From the NCBI RefSeq assembly GCF_013328815.1, contig NZ_JABUHN010000001.1:186001-250000 (forward strand): a stretch of 64,000 nucleotides of DNA, in the 5' to 3' direction. Position numbers and translations under genes: made by a program. Shown piece by piece: positions 45,507-53,517 of the stretch. The notes below the pieces were generated by a model. That model had not been told where the DNA came from, searched no databases, and worked only from the letters and a program-made list of their open reading frames with translations. The DNA comes from Tabrizicola fusiformis (GTDB lineage Bacteria; Pseudomonadota; Alphaproteobacteria; Rhodobacterales; Rhodobacteraceae). Every line of letters begins with the position of its first letter. Position 1 is the first letter of the stretch.

Positions 45507-46111
45507 TGGAGTGGATCACCGATCTGGATGCGCTGCATGGCCATTACGGCACCCCGATGCAGCCCGCGTTGCGCAAGGTTACCGCACAGCTTACCCCGGC
45601 CTACCGCGCCTTCATTCAGGCATCGCGGTTCTGCGTGCTGACCACGGTCGGCCCCGAAGGCACCGACGGCAGCCCGCGCGGCGACGAAGGCCCGGTGGTG
45701 ACGGTCGAGGATGCCCAGACCCTGCTTTTGCCCGACTGGAAGGGCAATGAGCGGATCGACAGCCTGCGCAATATTCTGCGCGACGGGCGGGTGAGCCTGT
45801 ATTTCATGGTGCCGGGTTCCACCATTTCGGTGCGGGTCAACGGCACCGCGCGGCTGACCGCCGATGCCGCCCTGCGCGCCCGGTTCGAGCGGGACGGCAA
45901 GAACCCCCGCACGGTGATCGTGATCCGCGTGGGCGAGGTCTATTCGCAATGCGCGCGGGCGCTGCAACGCTCGGCTCTGTGGACCAGCGGCGATTTGTCG
46001 GGTGGTTTGCCGACCGTCGGCCAGATGCTGCAAGAGGCCAGCGCGGGCGAGATCGACGGCGCCGCCTATGACGCCGAACGCGCCACGCGGGCGCACCTGG
46101 GCTGGTGGTAG
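45506..46111 (+). CDS. pyridoxamine 5'-phosphate oxidase-fold FMN enzyme (DR_2398 type)
   Basis: 201 residues with the split-barrel flavin-binding fold: FCVLTTVGPEGTDGSPRGDE, TLLLPDWKGNERIDSLRNIL and VRVNGTARLTAD are typical of the PPOX-class DR_2398 family. FMN or F420 binding and a small-molecule redox role are likely; the substrate is unknown. It closes the ftsE-ftsX-plsC-tfoX-PPOX run and converges without a gap on the gene at 46112, so transcription termination must occur inside one of the genes. Confidence 0.9.
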   Translation: MEWITDLDALHGHYGTPMQPALRKVTAQLTPAYRAFIQASRFCVLTTVGPEGTDGSPRGDEGPVVTVEDAQTLLLPDWKGNERIDSLRNILRDGRVSLYFMVPGSTISVRVNGTARLTADAALRARFERDGKNPRTVIVIRVGEVYSQCARALQRSALWTSGDLSGGLPTVGQMLQEASAGEIDGAAYDAERATRAHLGWW

Positions 46112-46606
46112 TCAGCTTATCGGGCAATCGGTGACGGCAAGGTCCAGTGCCAGCTTGGCTTTCGGTCCGTAATCAAGGCCGGATACGTTGATATAAAGCG
46201 CATTTCCGCTGCGATAGACCGCTTCGGGGCGGATCGGCATGGTGGTTTCCGCCCGGTCGATCCGCGCCTCGGAAAAGACCAGACAATCGCCCTTGAAATG
46301 CAGCACATAGCCGTTGAAGGCGGCGGGCCAGAAGTTCCCCTGCGCCTCGGGATAGCTGAGTTCGATCCGGCCCGGTGTGATTTCAACCTGCACCGGCACC
46401 ACGTCAAAGCCAAGGGCGTGACCCTCCGGCCCCATGCCGAATTCCACGCCCTGACCGACTTTCACCGTCACGCCCTCGCTTTCGAACAGGGGTGCGGCGG
46501 GGTCGTCCCATGTCAGGACATTCATCGTGACAAGTCGCCCTTCCAGCGTGCCGCCAGGGGCGGGCGTGGCGGTCAGCAGGGCAAGCAACAGGAACAGTCG
46601 GCGCAT
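46112..46606 (-). CDS. exported protein of unknown function
   Basis: 164 residues with an N-terminal signal peptide (MRRLFLLLALLTATPAPGG, cleavage near residue 18-20) and no lipobox. The mature protein is beta-rich and compact, with two cysteines (GDCLVF and TDCPIS) that could form a disulphide. No family was recognised. ATG 46606 is chosen: GGAGA lies six bases before it, whereas the ATG at 46612 lies almost on that site. Confidence 0.78.
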   Translation of the reverse strand: MRRLFLLLALLTATPAPGGTLEGRLVTMNVLTWDDPAAPLFESEGVTVKVGQGVEFGMGPEGHALGFDVVPVQVEITPGRIELSYPEAQGNFWPAAFNGYVLHFKGDCLVFSEARIDRAETTMPIRPEAVYRSGNALYINVSGLDYGPKAKLALDLAVTDCPIS

Positions 46607-46686
46607 GGGCATTCTCCGGCAGGCAGCGGCATCAGAATGCCGTGCCGCGCCCTGCCTGTCGCGTGACAAAACCCGTCAGGTGCGGA

Positions 46687-47646
46687 TCAGGCCGCCAGCC
46701 CCTTGGACCCCATGTCGAGGAACTTCTGCCGACGGTCCTTGATCAGCGCGTCCGGCTTCTTGCCCGAAAGCTCCTTGAGCATGGCTTCAATCGCCTTGCC
46801 CACCGCCTCGACGGTTTCCTTGCGGCCACGCTGGGCGCCGCCAAGCGGTTCCTTGACGATCCGGTCGATCACGCCCAGCTTTTGCAGGTCTTGCGCGGTC
46901 AGGCGCAGCGCCTCGGCGGCTTCGCGCATCTTGTCGGCATCCTTCCACAGGATCGAGGCGCATCCTTCGGGGCTGATCACCGAATAGACCGAATGTTCCA
47001 GCATGGCGATCCGGTTCGCCGTGGCAAAGGCCACGGCCCCGCCCGATCCGCCCTCGCCGATCACCACCGAAATCAGCGGCACGCCGATCTCAAGGCATTT
47101 CTCGGTAGAACGTGCAATCGCTTCGGCCTGCCCGCGCTCTTCGGCGCCCTTGCCCGGATAGGCGCCGGGCGTGTCGATCAGGGTGATCACCGGCAGGCGG
47201 AAACGGTCGGCCATCTCCATCAGCCGCACCGCCTTGCGATAGCCTTCGGGGCGGGCCATGCCAAAGTTGCGCTCGATCCGGCTTTTGGTGTCATTGCCCT
47301 TTTCATGGCCGATCACGATGACCGGCTGATCGTTGAACCGGGCAAGACCGCCCATCACCGCATGATCGTCGGCAAAGCCGCGGTCACCGGCAAGGGGGGT
47401 ATATTCGCTGAACAGCGCGTCGATGTAATCCTTGGTATGGGGGCGGTCGGGATGGCGGGCCACAAGGCATTTCTGCCAGGGCGTCAGCGCCTTGTAGAGG
47501 TCTTTGAGCAGGGTATCCGCCTTGCGGTCCAGCCCCTCGGCCTCTTTGGCGACATCCATCGCCGGATTGGCCCGGGCCAGCGCCCGCAATTCTTCGGCCT
47601 TGCCTTCGATTTCGGCGAGGGGCTTTTCGAAATCCAGATAGTTCAT
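46687..47646 (-). CDS. accA: acetyl-CoA carboxylase carboxyltransferase subunit alpha
   Basis: 319 residues, full length. With AccD transfers carboxyl from biotin to acetyl-CoA in fatty acid synthesis. The crotonase-like core shows [48 protein letters not shown] and the oxyanion-loop region [13 protein letters not shown], with [18 protein letters not shown] downstream. The N-terminal helix ([20 protein letters not shown]) is typical. It stands alone; accD is not in the window. Confidence 0.97.
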   Translation of the reverse strand: MNYLDFEKPLAEIEGKAEELRALARANPAMDVAKEAEGLDRKADTLLKDLYKALTPWQKCLVARHPDRPHTKDYIDALFSEYTPLAGDRGFADDHAVMGGLARFNDQPVIVIGHEKGNDTKSRIERNFGMARPEGYRKAVRLMEMADRFRLPVITLIDTPGAYPGKGAEERGQAEAIARSTEKCLEIGVPLISVVIGEGGSGGAVAFATANRIAMLEHSVYSVISPEGCASILWKDADKMREAAEALRLTAQDLQKLGVIDRIVKEPLGGAQRGRKETVEAVGKAIEAMLKELSGKKPDALIKDRRQKFLDMGSKGLAA

Positions 47647-47739
47647 CGGGCACTCCGCAACGGACCGTCCCTATATGGCCAAAGGGGGGGCAAGATGCAA
47701 CTCGGCAAGATTTAGGGCGCGGGGAACGGTGGCCAACCC

Positions 47740-47776
47740 GGCAAAAAGCTGCGCCCCGTAGAAGACTACGGGGCGC
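47740..47776 (-). terminator. rho-independent terminator after mcl1
   Basis: On the reverse strand GCGCCCCGTAG-TCTT-CTACGGGGCGC (11-base arms, 47776-47751) is followed by AGC and then TTTTT (47747-47743). It lies about 135 bases past the malyl-CoA lyase stop and upstream of accA, so it separates those two co-oriented genes. Confidence 0.85.
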
Positions 47777-47910
47777 GCTCTTCCTCCCGAGGATGCGGCG
47801 TCGGGCCTCCTTTCCCTTCGCCGCGCGGGTATGACGTGGCGTCACTGTCGAATCGTGACGCTTCGGTAACAGGTCTGCCCGTTTCGCAGGCATCCTGTCA
47901 ACGGGTTCGA

Positions 47911-48870
47911 TCACGAGGATGCGATCAACTCGGCCTGTTTGACGATGACTTCGGCCTGTTTGATGCTGGCGATGTCCACCAGACGGCCCTTGTAGACCGT
48001 CGCCCCCTCGCCCCGGGCCTTGGCGGCCTCCATCGCGGCAAGGATTTCGCGGGCTTCGGCCACGGCAGCCTCCGAGGGAGTAAAGACCTCATTGGCCAAT
48101 GCCACCTGCTTGGGGTGGATCGCCCATTTGCCGACCATGCCCAGCGTGGCCGAGCGGCGGGCCTGCGCACGGAACCCCTCGTCATCCGAGAAATCGCCGA
48201 AGGGCCCGTCCACCGGCAGCACGCCATGGGTGCGGCAGGCGGCCACGATGGCGGCCTGCGCCCAGTGCCAGGGGTCGGACCAGTGCCGCGCGCCCTCACG
48301 CAGCATGTAGTAATTCTCCTGCGTGCCGCCGATGCCGGTGGTCTGCATTCCCATGGAGGCCGCGAAATCGGCTGCCCCCAGGCTCATCGCCTGCAGCCGG
48401 GGGGAGGAGGCCGCGATTTCCTCGACATGGGCAATCCCGGCGGCCGATTCGATGATCACCTCAAAGCTGATCGGCTTCGTCCGCCCCATTGCCCGCTCGA
48501 TCCCGGTGACAAGTGCATCCACCGCATAGACATCGGCGGCGCAGCCGACCTTGGGAATCATGATCTGGTCCAGCCGGTCGCCCGCCTGCTCCAGCAGGTC
48601 CACCACATCCCGATACCAGAAGGGCGTGTCCAGCCCGTTGATCCGCACCGACAGCGTCTTGCGGCCCCAGTCGATGGTGTTGATCGTCTGAATGATATTC
48701 GCCCGCGCCTGCGGTTTGTCCGTGGGCGCCACCGAATCCTCAAGATCAAGGTTGATCACATCCGCCGCCGATGCCGCCATCTTCTCGAACAGCGCGGGCC
48801 GCGAGCCGGGGCCGAACAACTGGCAGCGGTTGGGGCGGGCGGGGGCGGGCGGTTGCAGGCGGAAGCTCAT
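47911..48870 (-). CDS. mcl1: L-malyl-CoA/beta-methylmalyl-CoA lyase
   Basis: 319 residues, nearly identical in pattern to Mcl1 of Rhodobacter sphaeroides. It cleaves beta-methylmalyl-CoA to glyoxylate and propionyl-CoA, and malyl-CoA to glyoxylate and acetyl-CoA, in the ethylmalonyl-CoA pathway for acetate assimilation. CitE-like TIM barrel: NLDLEDSVAP with the CoA/metal-site acidic residues, the metal Glu in SFEVIIESAAGIAHVEE, and LGAADFAASMGM; the swap-in C-terminal region VGKWAIHPKQVALAN is conserved. It is divergent from the caspase-like gene across 171 AT-richer bases. Confidence 0.96.
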   Translation of the reverse strand: MSFRLQPPAPARPNRCQLFGPGSRPALFEKMAASAADVINLDLEDSVAPTDKPQARANIIQTINTIDWGRKTLSVRINGLDTPFWYRDVVDLLEQAGDRLDQIMIPKVGCAADVYAVDALVTGIERAMGRTKPISFEVIIESAAGIAHVEEIAASSPRLQAMSLGAADFAASMGMQTTGIGGTQENYYMLREGARHWSDPWHWAQAAIVAACRTHGVLPVDGPFGDFSDDEGFRAQARRSATLGMVGKWAIHPKQVALANEVFTPSEAAVAEAREILAAMEAAKARGEGATVYKGRLVDIASIKQAEVIVKQAELIASS

Positions 48871-49041
48871 CGCAGGGTCTCTCGGCAAGGATGTTTCGTC
48901 TGAATTGCGTATGGCGATATATTGTTGCGCATTTGCTTGCAAGCTGAATTTGCGGATGCAGCATCGCAGATGCGGCATGACAAATCTCGTCACGCCGCCG
49001 CAGCCCCTTGCCCGGTCGGCAGGGGGCGGTATCTTTCGGCC

Positions 49042-51000
49042 ATGACCCGGTTTAATGCGCCCCTTGCCCTGCTGGCCCTGCTTGCCGTTCCTGCGGAGGC
49101 CGAGACGCGGGCGCTGCTGGTCGGCGTGTCGGATTACACCGTGCTGGATGCCGACCTGAAAGGCCCTGCCGACGATGTGCGCCTGATGGCCGGGGTGCTG
49201 GCGGCGCGCGGTGTGGCGCCGGGGGCGATGGTGGCGCTGACCTCGGACGCCAGCGGGCTGGACCCGGCGATTGCAACCGGCCAGCCGACCCGTGCCGCGA
49301 TCCTGCAGGCGATGGTGGCGCTTGAGACCGGTGCCGCGCCGGGTGATACGGTGGTTTTCTACTTCTCTGGCCATGGCGCAGAGGCGCCCGACCTGAGCGG
49401 CGACGAGGGCGGCGGCTATGACGAAATCCTGCTGCCCGCCGATGCCGCGGGCTGGAAAGGCGCCATCGGTGCGGTGGAAAACGCCATTATGGACGACGAA
49501 TTGCAGGATTGGGCGCAGGGCGTGCTGGCCAGGGGGGTGAAGCTGGTCGGGCTAATCGACGCCTGCCATTCCGCCACCGGCTTTCGCGCGGTCGGCGGGG
49601 CGGGCGTGCCGCGCGGGCTGGGGGCCGAGGCGCTGTCGATCCCGGCGGGGGTGGCATCCGCCCCCCCCGGCCCCCCTGCGCCGCCGCTGACAGGGGAGTT
49701 TGTGTTCCTTTACTCCTCGCAATCCGATCAGCGCAGTTTTGAATATCCGCTGGCCGATGGCAGCGGCTGGCATGGCGAGTTCACCTTGTGACTGGCGCAA
49801 ATCCTGCAGGCAGCGCCCGGTGCCAGTTGGGCGCAGGTGCTGGCCGCGACCTCGGATGCGATGGTGCAGGGACCGGCGCGGCAGGTGCCCGATGGCGAGG
49901 GGCCGCTGTTGCAGGCGCCGGTTTTCGGCACGGGCGCGGTGGCGCTGCGCCATGCCATCAAGGCAAGGGCGTTGTCTGCCGGCCTGCTGCAAGGGCTGGC
50001 CGAGGGCGATACGGTGGCCTTCTTTGCCGCTCCTGCCGGGGGCGAGATGCTGGGCGAGGCGGTGCTGACCGGGGTCGAGGCGCGCAGCGCCGGGCTGTCG
50101 GGCATGGTGCCGCAGGGCGCGCTTTGGGCCGAGGTGGTGGCCCCGGCGCCCCCGCCGCCGCTGCGGCTGGCGGTGCCGGTGAAGGCGGATGGTGCGGATT
50201 ATGACCGCTGGAAGGCGGCGCTGCCAGAGGCTGCCAAGGGCGAGGTTGATCTGGTGCCGATCCTGACCGGCGGTCAGGTTGCGCTGGTTGGGCCGGACGG
50301 CGTGCTGGACCCGGGTGGCCCCGGCTCGACCCCGCGGATTGCGCTTGAGGGCAGCGAAACCGAGGCGATGGCGGTGGAGCGCGTGCTGACCGCCGCAGGT
50401 CATTCCCTGCGGCTGCGCAAGCTTCTGGCGGGGCTCGCCGGGCGCAGCCTGACTGGCAAACCGGCGCTGGAGGCGCGCTATGAGCGGCGCCCGGGCCGCG
50501 ACGGGGGCGGCCAATGCACCGATTTCGGCCCGAAAGAGCCGGTGGACCCGGCCCGCGGCCTGCAGCCCTGCGATCAGCTTTGGGTGACCTTCACCAATGT
50601 TTCCGGCAAGGTGCTGGATGTCTCGGCGCTGTATTTCAACGCCGATTTCACCATCTCGCCGGTCTGGCCGCAGGCGGGCCTGTCCAACAGGCTGGCCCCC
50701 GGCGAAAGCGCGCGGGCCGGGCTGCAGATCCTGCCCGGCTCAACCGGGTTCGAGGAGTTGCTGCTGCTTGCCGTGCCGGTGGGCGAGGATGGCGCGCGCG
50801 CCGACCTGACCCGGCTGGCGGAACCGGCGATGACCCGCAGCTTTGCCAGCCTCAGCGGGCCGGCCGAAAACTGGATCGAAGACTGGATGACGGGCGGCAG
50901 CGTCACGCGGGGCTTTTCCACCCGCCCCGCTGCCGTCATGATGCTGCGGCAGCCGGTGCGGCTTGGCGCCGGGTCTGCCTTGGGAGAGGGACAAGAATGA
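49042..51000 (+). pseudogene. caspase-family (C14) periplasmic protease gene interrupted by one in-frame TGA
   Basis: The first half (49042-49791, 249 residues) has a signal peptide (cleavage near AEA, residue 20) and a complete caspase-like p20 domain: H111 in FYFSGHGAEAPD and C175 in LIDACHSATGFR. Codon 250 is TGA (49789-49791); the same frame then continues open to 51000, which would give 652 residues, with domain-like sequence right after the stop (LAQILQAAPGASWAQVLAAT). There is no frameshift or second lesion. Either a recent nonsense change, TGA read-through or a sequencing error. If truncated, a secreted catalytic half is still made. Overlaps the protease gene downstream by four bases. 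Confidence 0.85.
49789..49817 (+). other. in-frame TGA codon followed by a short hairpin
   Basis: TGA at 49789-49791 is followed by C (TGAC, a context known to allow read-through in some systems) and by GGCGC (49794-49798) that can pair with GCGCC (49813-49817). The hairpin is short and its loop lacks the known bacterial selenocysteine loop pattern, so it is recorded as sequence structure only. Confidence 0.35.
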
Positions 51001-52040
51001 ACCGTTTGCTGATTGCCGCCCTGATGCTGGCGCTGCCCTGTGCGGCGCTGGCCGAGGACAAGCCCTTTGCGCTGAAACCGGCGGGCAAGAACCCCTATGA
51101 ATACGCCCGCTCGGGCGCCAAGGCCGCGCATGAGGCGGCTGCGCGGGCGGCAGGCGGCGGCAAGGTGATCGGCGGGGCGGTGGCGGCCGAAGGGGCCTGG
51201 CCCTGGCAGGTGGCGCTGATGATCAACGGTGCGCCGGTCTCGCCCGACGGGCAGTTCTGCGGCGGCTCGATGATCCTTGACCAATGGGTGCTGACGGCGG
51301 CGCATTGCGTGCATATGGCCGATGACGCGGGCAACTGGGCCGATCTGGAACCGGCCAAGATCTCGGTTCTGGTGGGCACCAACACCATCGCGCCGGGCAA
51401 GGGCGATCTGGTGGGCGTGGCGGGCATCTACCGCCATCCCGATTATGTCGGCACCGCCTTTGACCATGACATCGCCCTGATCAAGCTGACCCGCGCGCCG
51501 CAGGTGCCCTATGCCACCATTCAGGTGCCCGACGCCCAGTTCGGCGACCTGTTGGACCAGCCGGGCGTGGTGACGGTCGTCACCGGCTGGGGCCTGACCG
51601 AAGGCGGCGCGCATCCCGAGGCCATGCATCAGACCGAGATTCAGATGATGGACCGCAACCAGTGCAATCAGGCCATGCTGGAGGCGCGTGCCGAAGCGGC
51701 GGTGGACGGGTTCGGTTATGCCGTTGGCGTTCTCAGCCTGAAAGAGGAAGACGCCTATGCGCTGTGGGACGAACTCGTCGCCCGCGCCCCGGCACCGATG
51801 AGCCAGAACATGCTGTGTTCCGGCACGTTCGAGGGCGGCAAGACCGCCTGTTCGGGCGACAGCGGCGGGCCCTTGGTGGTGCCCTTGGAGGATGGCAGCT
51901 ATATTCAGGCAGGTGTGGTCAGTTGGGGCCTTTCGGCGGCCGACGGAAAGGGCTGCGAGGAAACGGCCCTCTTCTCGGCCTATACGCGGGTGTCGAATTT
52001 CCTGCCTTGGCTTGAGGCGACGATCGACGCCCATCCGTAA
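50997..52040 (+). CDS. trypsin-fold (S1) serine protease, secreted zymogen
   Basis: 347 residues. A signal peptide (cleavage near ALA, residue 19) is followed by a propeptide to K56, then VIGGAVAAEGAWPWQVAL, the typical new N-terminus after zymogen cleavage. The triad is H103 (LTAAHC), D158 (DHDIALIKL) and S289 (CSGDSGGPL). The S1-pocket residue six before the serine is T283, not the Asp of true trypsin, so it should not prefer Lys or Arg. The start overlaps the caspase-gene stop (ATGA), which couples them and suggests a joint periplasmic function. Confidence 0.93.
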   Translation: MNRLLIAALMLALPCAALAEDKPFALKPAGKNPYEYARSGAKAAHEAAARAAGGGKVIGGAVAAEGAWPWQVALMINGAPVSPDGQFCGGSMILDQWVLTAAHCVHMADDAGNWADLEPAKISVLVGTNTIAPGKGDLVGVAGIYRHPDYVGTAFDHDIALIKLTRAPQVPYATIQVPDAQFGDLLDQPGVVTVVTGWGLTEGGAHPEAMHQTEIQMMDRNQCNQAMLEARAEAAVDGFGYAVGVLSLKEEDAYALWDELVARAPAPMSQNMLCSGTFEGGKTACSGDSGGPLVVPLEDGSYIQAGVVSWGLSAADGKGCEETALFSAYTRVSNFLPWLEATIDAHP

Positions 52041-52127
52041 GTGGCTTTGCCTGCGGTTTCTGCCCCCGTGACAGCGCGCCGTGAATCGGCTATGTGCGGG
52101 AAAGCGCAGCAGGAAGGGACGCGACAG

Positions 52128-52262
52128 ATGGCCGAACACAAGCAGGGCAGCATGGATATCCGGGCTCAGGAAAAGACCTTCGCGGGCTTTGTGAAGCTGT
52201 CAACCTGGGGTGCGGTGATCTCTATCCTCGTGCTGATCTTCATGGCTCTGGCCAACGCCTGA
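52128..52262 (+). CDS. aa3-type cytochrome c oxidase subunit IV
   Basis: 44 residues: HKQGSMDIRAQEKTFAGFVK then one membrane helix (WGAVISILVLIFMALANA). This is the small subunit IV of the Rhodobacter/Paracoccus aa3 oxidase, identified by the MDIRAQEKTFAGF block; it spans the inner membrane beside subunits I and III. AGGAAGGGA lies upstream of the ATG. The main oxidase genes are not in this window, so this is the usual distant subunit IV locus. Confidence 0.93.
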   Translation: MAEHKQGSMDIRAQEKTFAGFVKLSTWGAVISILVLIFMALANA

Positions 52263-52285
52263 ACCGACCAAGCGGAGCGCCTCAG

Positions 52286-52918
52286 ATGACCCCGTTCAAG
52301 GCGCTTGCGCTGATTGCCGCCCTTGCCCTGTCCGCCTGCTCGACCGCCGAGCCGGTCTGGGCGCCCGATACGGCGGTGGCCGCGGCCCATTACGTTGCCC
52401 CGGGCCCGAAGACCATCACGCTCTTCACCGTGGTCAGCACCCGCAGCGGATCAGGCGCGCATTCGGGCCTGCTGATCAACGGGTCGGAACGGGTGATGTT
52501 CGATCCCGCCGGCACATGGCACCACCCGGCCCTGCCCGAGCGCAATGACGTGCATTTCGGCGTGACCGACCGGATGGTGAGTTTCTACATCGACTATCAT
52601 GCGCGTGAGACGTTTGATGTGATCGAGCAGACGCTTGTGGTGTCACCCGAGATCGCCGATCTGGTGATGGCGCGGGCCAAAGCCTATGGTGCGGTGCCCA
52701 AGGCGCAATGCGCCCATTCCATCACCTCGATCCTGTCGGGCGTTCCGGGCTTTGAAAGCATCCCGGGCACATGGTTCCCCAACAAGCTCTCCGACGCTTT
52801 CGGCAAGTTGCCGGGTGTCACGACGCGCCGGATCACCGATGATGATGCCGACGACAATCACGGCGTTCTCTTGGTGCAGCAAAAGCAGGAAGTCCTGCCG
52901 CCCAAGGAAAGCGACTAA
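52286..52918 (+). CDS. lipoprotein with possible permuted papain (NlpC-like) fold
   Basis: 210 residues. A signal peptide ending in the lipobox LSAC (Cys18). The mature part has GSGAHSGLLINGSERVMFDP near its start, FYIDYHARETFDVIEQTLVV in the middle and KAQCAHSITSIL further on. A His in a strand followed later by a Cys at a helix start is the order of catalytic residues in permuted NlpC/P60 proteins such as YiiX, so a peptidase or amidase acting in the envelope is possible; this is inference from motif order only. GGAG precedes the ATG. Confidence 0.78.
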   Translation: MTPFKALALIAALALSACSTAEPVWAPDTAVAAAHYVAPGPKTITLFTVVSTRSGSGAHSGLLINGSERVMFDPAGTWHHPALPERNDVHFGVTDRMVSFYIDYHARETFDVIEQTLVVSPEIADLVMARAKAYGAVPKAQCAHSITSILSGVPGFESIPGTWFPNKLSDAFGKLPGVTTRRITDDDADDNHGVLLVQQKQEVLPPKESD

Positions 52919-52932
52919 GGCCGGAGGGCCCC

Positions 52933-53517
52933 TTGCGGATCGACGGTTGTGTTCTGGCGGGGGGCGAGGGGCGGCGGATGGGGGCCGACAAGGCGCTTGT
53001 CCTGCTCGCCGGGCGGCCCCTCTTGTCGCATGTGATCGACCGTTTTGCACCGCAGGTGGATCGGCTCTGGCTGTCGGCCAATGGCGATGCGGCGCGGTTC
53101 GCCCGCTTTGGCCTGACCGTCCTGCCCGATGCGGCGCCGATGGGGCCGCTTTCGGGTGTGCTGGCGGGTTTGCGGCGCGCGGCGGCAGAGGGGGCGACGG
53201 CGCTGGTCACCGTGCCGGTGGACAGCCCCTTTGTTCCCGGCGATCTGGTGCCCCGCCTCTGCCTTGCCGCCGAGACCGCGCCGCATGGCATGGCCATTGC
53301 CCGCGCGGGCGGGCGGGTCCATCCGGTCTTTGCGCTCTGGCCTGTGGCCATGGCGGGGCCGCTGGCGGATTTCCTTGCCTCGGGCGTCAAGCCCCGGCTG
53401 ATGGATTTCGCGGCGCAGGCCGCGCTGGCCGATTTTCCCGATGACGGCAGTTTCGACAATCTCAACACGCCCGAAGACCTTGCCGCGGCAGAGGCGCTGT
53501 TGCAGGCCGCGCGATGA
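52933..53517 (+). CDS. mobA: molybdenum cofactor guanylyltransferase
   Basis: 194 residues. Attaches GMP to molybdopterin to give the MGD cofactor of DMSO-reductase-family enzymes. The nucleotide-binding motif LAGGEGRRMGADKALVLLAG is at residues 8-27, LVTVPVDSPFVPGDLV holds the metal-binding aspartate and NLNTPEDLAAAEALL ends the protein. The start is TTG 52933, with GGAGGG before it. It overlaps the next gene by four bases. Confidence 0.94.
   Translation: MRIDGCVLAGGEGRRMGADKALVLLAGRPLLSHVIDRFAPQVDRLWLSANGDAARFARFGLTVLPDAAPMGPLSGVLAGLRRAAAEGATALVTVPVDSPFVPGDLVPRLCLAAETAPHGMAIARAGGRVHPVFALWPVAMAGPLADFLASGVKPRLMDFAAQAALADFPDDGSFDNLNTPEDLAAAEALLQAAR

Noticed and set aside
47895-47925. GGGTTCGATCA resembling a tRNA T-loop
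   Set aside because: No acceptor, D or anticodon stem can be formed around it; it overlaps the 3' end of mcl1.
49789-49817. Selenocysteine insertion at the in-frame TGA
   Set aside because: A short hairpin follows the codon but its loop does not show the bacterial SECIS loop pattern, caspase-family proteins are not known selenoproteins at this place, and the codon is outside the catalytic site.
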